Part shown: positions 61,501 to 64,000 of the stretch, in pieces | How the letters are laid out: every line of letters starts with the position of its first letter | How positions within the stretch are numbered: position 1 is the stretch's first letter | From: Beroe forskalii | Lineage: Eukaryota > Ctenophora > Nuda > Beroida > Beroidae | Direction: 5' to 3' | DNA: 64,000 bases | Assembly: GCA_011033025.1 (NCBI GenBank) | Contig: WFMF01000510.1 | Location: forward strand, 55,125 to 119,124 | Position numbers and translations under genes: made by a program | Notes under the pieces: generated by a model | Database searches by the model: none | What the model saw: only the letters and a program-made list of their open reading frames with translations | Told to the model about the DNA's origin: nothing

Positions 61501-63767
61501 CCTTCCTTCCCTCAGTCCAAACACCTACCTTCGTGAAGATCACTGACTTCGGTCTGGCGAAGGTGTTGTCCAGCAAGAAGCAGCCCTTTACCAGCGAAGG
61601 TGGCAAGTTGCCCATCAAGTGGCTGGCACTTGAGAGTCTCAAGTTCAGGCAGTTTACCAGCCGGAGCGATACGTGGAGTTACGGCGTCACCATCTGGGAG
61701 GTTTGTAGCAATCAGTTGCAACTCTCTTTTTGTGTAGCGGCTGAAAAAAATCAGATCTGCCACAGTGTGGCAGCCAAAACGTAGCAAAACGGATTTTTTG
61801 TCTTGTTTTTTGGTTACGTTCCATGTGACAAGTCGATTAAAATCATACCCCCTGCGTCGCATTTAAATTGTATCATATTTTCTGTGATTGTAAGGGACCG
61901 TGCATCTTCTGGCTTCCCTCCAATTCTCATCTTCCCAATTCTAGGTGTTAGAGTTCGGACAGTTACCGTGGAGAACGAAACCCCCGAACGAGCTCATCCG
62001 ATCTCTGGAGATGGGTGAGAGGTTACCCAAACCTAAAACCTGTACCCTCGAGGTCTACGCTCTCATGCTGCGATGTGAGTATCTCGTTCGTTTTTCTGTT
62101 TGCTTTATTGAAGGTTTGTTTGCTTGTTTTATTGTTTGTATGGTTGTTTGTTTCATGTGTCTGTCTGTGTGTTTGTTTTATTTTTGGTTGTTTCTTCCAT
62201 CGAACAACTCACTTTCGAAGCTGAGAATACCAGACGTTTTTTTTCTGTTGAATACATGCATGCGACAAAATAACCAAAGCGCTTGTTTACTCATTTCTAA
62301 ATTTAGCCTTCGTAGACCTTACAGTGCCTGGTAGCCCATGCAATTGGCTCTTTGTTAGGCACCCAATTATCAGTAAACTGTTTTCGAAAAAGACAACCTA
62401 CTGAGTTTCCCCGAAAAGCCTTCCTGATAGTCACTATGTAATTTAGTGTAGCACTGCATCCCGCCCTGTTAAATTGACCGTTATTACTTTATTAGCATTT
62501 AATTGGTGTATACCTACCGAAACCTGCAGACTTTTCACTCTACATTATATATTGCTTATATGAGCTTACAGATAGAGAATATAGGAACTGCTTTACCCGT
62601 CCAAGATAAAAGTTATCTTGCTCGATGGGTTGGCCGTGCAAGGTTGTCAGCTGACTGTGTCAAATTAAGATGATGACGCCATTTTGAAGCGGATATTGTT
62701 TGTGCCCACCATGTGAGAAAAAAAGCTGTAACAATACAAAAACTGGTGCTATAAAGAGTCGTGATGTTATAGTTTGCCCACAGCACTCCATTGCTGAGCA
62801 TTGCTCAGCGCGTAGTTTCATACAAATCCCGCATGCTGATTGGTCCAGCCTGAGGGTGAACTCTGAACTATAATGGACTGACAATTTGTTACTAAATTGT
62901 CGCGCCCATCAACTGTTGAAAGGTTTAGATACAGATAACAGTATATTGGGCGTATCTGACAATTTGACTCGAGAATTCCCTTTGTGATGCCATCAGCCAT
63001 TATGTAGTCATCAGTGAATTGAGGAAATGCCACGAATTGTTTACAAGGAAGTGGTGATAAGTGCGGATTACAGTGATGATTCAAAACAATATTGCACTAA
63101 ACGAGGAAAGTAGGTTATTAGTTAATCTCCCTAAGTCCGTATTTAAAATCCTTTTTTAAACCCCTTTTCTCACCACCACCTCTTGAAACGCGAGAGGTGT
63201 GGTAACTCTCCATAACGGGGTGTTCCACTTGGAATCTGGACGGTTACTTACTCTAAAAACTAGAAAAGTAAATCATTCTTCACTTCCTTTCACTAACCCT
63301 CCCCCCCCCTTCCCTCAGGCTGGGTGCTGACTAACCCTCCCCTTCCATCAGGCTGGGTGCTGGAGCACACGGCACGACCCAACTTCCAGGACCTGACTAA
63401 GAGCATGGAGGAGTTCCTGAAGGAACCGAACAGATACGTGCACACCCCCCACTCCCACAGCAACACCCACCGGGCCTCTACCGAGGGCTCTTTCCTCGTG
63501 AGTAGATACGTGCACACCCCCCACTCCCACAGCAACACCCACCGGGCCTCCACCGAGGGCTCCTTCCTCGTGAGTAAATACGTGCACACCCCCCACTCCC
63601 ACAGCAACACCCACCGGGCCTCCACCGAGGGCTCCTTCCTCGTGAGTAAATACGTGCACACACCCCACTCCCACAGCAACACCCACCGGGCCTCCACCGA
63701 GGGCTCCTTCCTCGTGAGTAAATACGTGCACACCCCCATTCCCACAGTAACACCCACCGGGCCTTAA
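40573..63767 (+). CDS. EGFR: EGFR/ErbB-family receptor tyrosine kinase, 5' end not found
   Basis: Transmembrane receptor kinase. Exons, all phase-consistent: 40573-40701, 41857-42080, 43459-43608, 48460-48561, 51807-51984, 52756-52895, 53929-54055, 54195-54352, 56812-56963, 57147-57244, 57689-57829, 58500-58657, 58937-59289, 59551-59701, 59997-60123, 60310-60453, 60647-60759, 61065-61194, 61516-61700, 61945-62074, 63352-63767; about 1,167 aa in sight. Exons 1-5 are furin-like cysteine repeats (CR1). Exons 6-8 form an L2 domain, ending with the typical [12 protein letters not shown]. Exons 9-13 are an unusually long second cysteine-rich region. Exon 14 is the membrane helix, 15-21 the kinase: [36 protein letters not shown] and the ErbB signature MGERLPKP. 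The position of the activation-loop tyrosine of vertebrate EGFR is Phe (QPFTSEGGK). Signal peptide and L1 domain are missing from what I can read. The tail contains a 24-aa repeat. Many exon edges are tandemly copied (separate entries). Confidence 0.9.
41690..41766. repeat. 16-bp array (AAAATAGCTCCACCTT)
   Basis: Five near-identical copies lie in receptor intron 1, shortly before the acceptor array of exon 2. Confidence 0.85.
41770..41915 (+). repeat. 35-bp array of receptor exon 2 acceptor
   Basis: CAG followed by GTGGGTCAGGACATCTCTCT starts at 41787, 41822 and 41857, and a fourth copy at 41895 lacks the AG (it is preceded by CCATG). The exon must therefore start at an earlier copy; 41857 is the one in phase with exon 1 and adds about 12 extra residues. 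Confidence 0.85.
42081..43200. other. Receptor intron 2
   Basis: AT-rich sequence with no coding or repeat structure that I can support before the acceptor array starting at 43207. Confidence 0.5.
43207..43480 (+). repeat. Seven-copy array of receptor exon 3 acceptor
   Basis: TTATTTGTGTTATTTTCAG followed by GGCACGTGTCTGGAATGCC-like sequence yields AG acceptors just before 43227, 43268, 43313, 43356, 43392, 43419 and 43459. Unit lengths vary from 27 to 45 bp. Only the last copy runs into the full cysteine-rich exon. The long open frames across this array are artefacts. Confidence 0.92.
45004..45101. repeat. 98-bp imperfect palindrome
   Basis: CGCCGCGCACGTGAAATAGG at the left pairs with CCTATTTCTCATGAGCGGCG at the right, with inner arms containing ACGTCAT / ATGACGGC. 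It may be a foldback element or a cruciform-prone site. Confidence 0.65.
46425..46510 (+). promoter_or_regulatory. CCAAT/E-box cluster inside receptor intron 3
   Basis: Two CCAATGGGAGG boxes (46432 and 46472) alternate with two CACGTG E-boxes (46456 and 46498). The layout resembles the putative homeobox promoter at 31200. It could drive a shorter receptor transcript, but no TATA box or start site is evident. Confidence 0.35.
48245..48480 (+). repeat. Array of receptor exon 4 acceptor
   Basis: CAG followed by GGTCAGTGTGAGGCGGAATG-like sequence occurs before 48251 (diverged), 48348, 48412 and 48460 (true exon); a weaker copy is at 48028. Units are 48-97 bp and full of CTGTTTGTCTGTTTG. The copy at 48348 retains 16 exon bases (GCGAGGCGGAATGT) before diverging. 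Confidence 0.85.
48562..51750. other. 3.2-kb receptor intron 4
   Basis: No coding sequence recognised. A perfect 13-bp hairpin (TTGCCGCCTAAAT, 4-base loop) lies at 51598-51627. Confidence 0.5.
51738..51825 (+). repeat. Two-copy acceptor of receptor exon 5
   Basis: CCCTTTATTTTCAAGGCTGA (about 51746) precedes a second copy CCCCTTTATTTTCAGGTCTG (about 51793), each followed by GCCACGG further on. The first has CAAG in place of CAG and diverges in the exon part. The true exon starts at 51807. Confidence 0.8.
52100..52272. repeat. 26-bp palindromic minisatellite
   Basis: Seven copies of a unit made of the near-palindrome TTGATTGGATTCCAATCAA and a 7-base spacer (GCGTTCG and variants) lie in receptor intron 5. 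It is not a CRISPR array: the spacers are almost identical and the context is eukaryotic. Confidence 0.9.
52896..53928. other. Receptor intron 6
   Basis: It contains CRE-like TGACGTCATTATC words at about 52943 and 53365 and TATA-rich stretches. No exon was recognised. Confidence 0.5.
54353..55080. other. Receptor intron 8 before the 66-bp array
   Basis: No coding sequence or element seen. Confidence 0.5.
55085..56860 (+). repeat. ~27-copy 66-bp array of receptor exon 9 3' splice site
   Basis: Each unit contains a branch-point-like CTAAC, a pyrimidine tract, the acceptor CCGTCCCAG, the first 39 bases of exon 9 (GCTACAGTGGACGTGTCCTC through GCTGAGAAG) and GACTAAAT. The acceptors start at about 55107 and recur to 56812, the only copy that runs into the cysteine-rich exon; two units are shortened to 60 bp. 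In the exon frame every upstream copy hits TAA right after the duplicated part. The 259-aa open frame at 55400-56179 is another frame of the array and not a gene. Confidence 0.96.
57236..57290 (+). repeat. Two-copy donor of receptor exon 10
   Basis: ACTGTAAGTAAGGGGGAAGTA is present twice, giving donors at 57245 and 57269, 24 bp apart. The second lies beyond an in-frame stop if the first is skipped. Confidence 0.85.
58628..58700 (+). repeat. Duplicated end of receptor exon 12 with donor
   Basis: AGTGTGCTGAGTGCGAGTAT followed by AAGGT is present at 58635-58659 and again at 58673-58697. The second copy is preceded by CATCCTCAG, so 58675-58695 could act as a 21-nt mini-exon flanked by its own acceptor and donor (gtgagg). 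Confidence 0.88.
59420..59458. repeat. Perfect 16-bp hairpin
   Basis: AATCAGCGCGCGAGTT and its exact reverse complement are separated by seven bases in receptor intron 13, 90 bp before the membrane-helix exon. In the pre-mRNA this would be a very stable stem. Confidence 0.85.
59505..59550 (+). repeat. Duplicated 3' splice-site region before exon 14
   Basis: CATGACGTTAGACAAGATCC is followed by CATGACGTTAGATCCCTCAG, two copies of the polypyrimidine-side sequence about 21 bp apart. Only the second has the AG used by exon 14. Confidence 0.7.
59551..59701 (+). other. EGFR: Receptor transmembrane exon
   Basis: Part of the receptor gene. It encodes a short extracellular stalk, a hydrophobic helix (about [18 protein letters not shown]) and a basic stop-transfer stretch ([14 protein letters not shown]), fixing the type I orientation with the kinase in the cytosol. 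Confidence 0.9.
59760..59885. repeat. ~60-bp repeat of AGAAAC/GTTTCT words
   Basis: CCCAGAAAC, CAGTATCTGGGGGTTTCC and CAGTTTCTGGGGTTTCC words recur in direct and inverted orientation in receptor intron 14. Confidence 0.65.
62075..63318. other. Receptor intron 20
   Basis: It begins with a GTTTG-rich tract; the rest shows no coding sequence or clear element. Confidence 0.5.
63310..63366 (+). repeat. 33-bp duplicated acceptor of receptor exon 21
   Basis: TCAG followed by GCTGGGTGCTG occurs at 63319 and 63352. The 33-bp spacing keeps the frame, so using the upstream acceptor would add 11 residues (TNPPLPS among them) in the kinase C-lobe without a stop. Confidence 0.88.
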
Positions 63768-63871
63768 CTGAGGGCTCCCTCCTCGTGAGTAGATACGTGC
63801 ACACGCCACACCCCCCACTCCCACAGCAACACCCACCGGGCCTCCACCGAGGGCTCCTTCCTCGTGAGTTA
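63435..63871 (+). repeat. Six-copy 72-bp repeat in receptor tail
   Basis: Units start at 63435, 63507, 63579, 63651, 63723 and 63794. They encode a 24-residue repeat ([20 protein letters not shown] followed by LVSK/R) in frame with the kinase for four full units; a one-base loss in unit 5 leads to TAA at 63765. Each unit also holds CTCCCACAG (acceptor-like) and CTCGTGAGT (donor-like) flanking 37 bases, so it can be read as a protein repeat or as tandem mini-exons. Confidence 0.92.
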
Positions 63872-64000
63872 AACAATCACGAGTGTAAATGTGTTAAATC
63901 AATCAAGTGTAATCAATCAAATCTTTATCTAATCAGTCTGGGTGAACAATCAAGTTAAACTGGTGGGTAAACGATCCCGAGTTAAGTCCATAAAGTGAAA
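63872..64000. other. End of window
   Basis: AT-rich sequence with AATCAATCAAGTGTAATCAA words. If the last repeat donor is used, further receptor exons lie beyond the window. Confidence 0.4.

Larger units (their letters stand above)
60310..63430 (+). other. EGFR: Receptor kinase domain (exons 16-21)
   Basis: Part of the receptor gene. Exon 16: glycine loop and VAIK lysine. Exon 17: the C-helix region and gatekeeper stretch [14 protein letters not shown]. Exon 18: HRDLAARN. Exon 19: DFGLAKV and the [10 protein letters not shown] segment. Exons 20-21: lobe end [21 protein letters not shown]. All catalytic residues of an active tyrosine kinase are present. Confidence 0.92.

Noticed and set aside
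63293-63876. Minus-strand open frames with 24-residue period
   Set aside because: Antisense of the receptor tail repeat.

Overview
This is a piece of an animal nuclear genome: AT-rich, with intron-rich genes, GT-AG splice sites, MITE-like elements and microsatellites. The gene families (an ErbB-type receptor tyrosine kinase, a HUNK-type kinase, a RING/B-box TRIM protein, a homeodomain protein) are metazoan. I cannot place the clade; a non-vertebrate animal is the best reading. There is no sign of bacterial or viral coding sequence.

Layout. 1-5.7 kb: no gene seen, only simple repeats and a small inverted-repeat element. 5.7-11.5 kb (+): a nine-exon HUNK-like Ser/Thr kinase whose last exon carries an apparent one-base frameshift. 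11.5-19.8 kb: intergenic, with three inverted-repeat elements. 19.8-26.2 kb (+): an eight-exon TRIM protein of about 389 aa. 27.6-29.1 kb (-): a single-exon SVOP-like MFS transporter. 31.2-36.4 kb (+): a divergent homeodomain gene with a plausible TATA/CCAAT/E-box promoter. 40.6-63.8 kb (+): an EGFR/ErbB-family receptor; 21 exons can be joined with consistent phase, covering cysteine-rich, L2, extended cysteine-rich, transmembrane and kinase regions. Its signal peptide and L1 exons were not found. The genes are not an operon, and nothing here links their functions except that two encode signalling kinases.

The striking feature is how often exon edges are tandemly duplicated together with their splice site. 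In the kinase, TRIM and receptor genes, copies of a 5' or 3' splice site plus a few to about 40 bases of the adjoining exon lie in the intron next to the true exon. Copy number runs from two to about 27 (66-bp unit, 55.1-56.8 kb) or over 30 (30-bp unit, 22.8-23.9 kb). In one receptor intron a 15-bp direct duplication ends exactly at both splice junctions, as expected if the intron arose by duplication. In others the extra copies give in-frame alternative acceptors, a 21-nt mini-exon, an exon extension, or a 24-aa protein repeat in the receptor tail. I regard this as the window's main candidate for an undescribed phenomenon: a process repeatedly duplicating splice-site-bearing exon edges, with possible consequences for intron birth and isoform evolution. 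All exon calls come from reading frame, splice consensus and phase; no transcript data were available.
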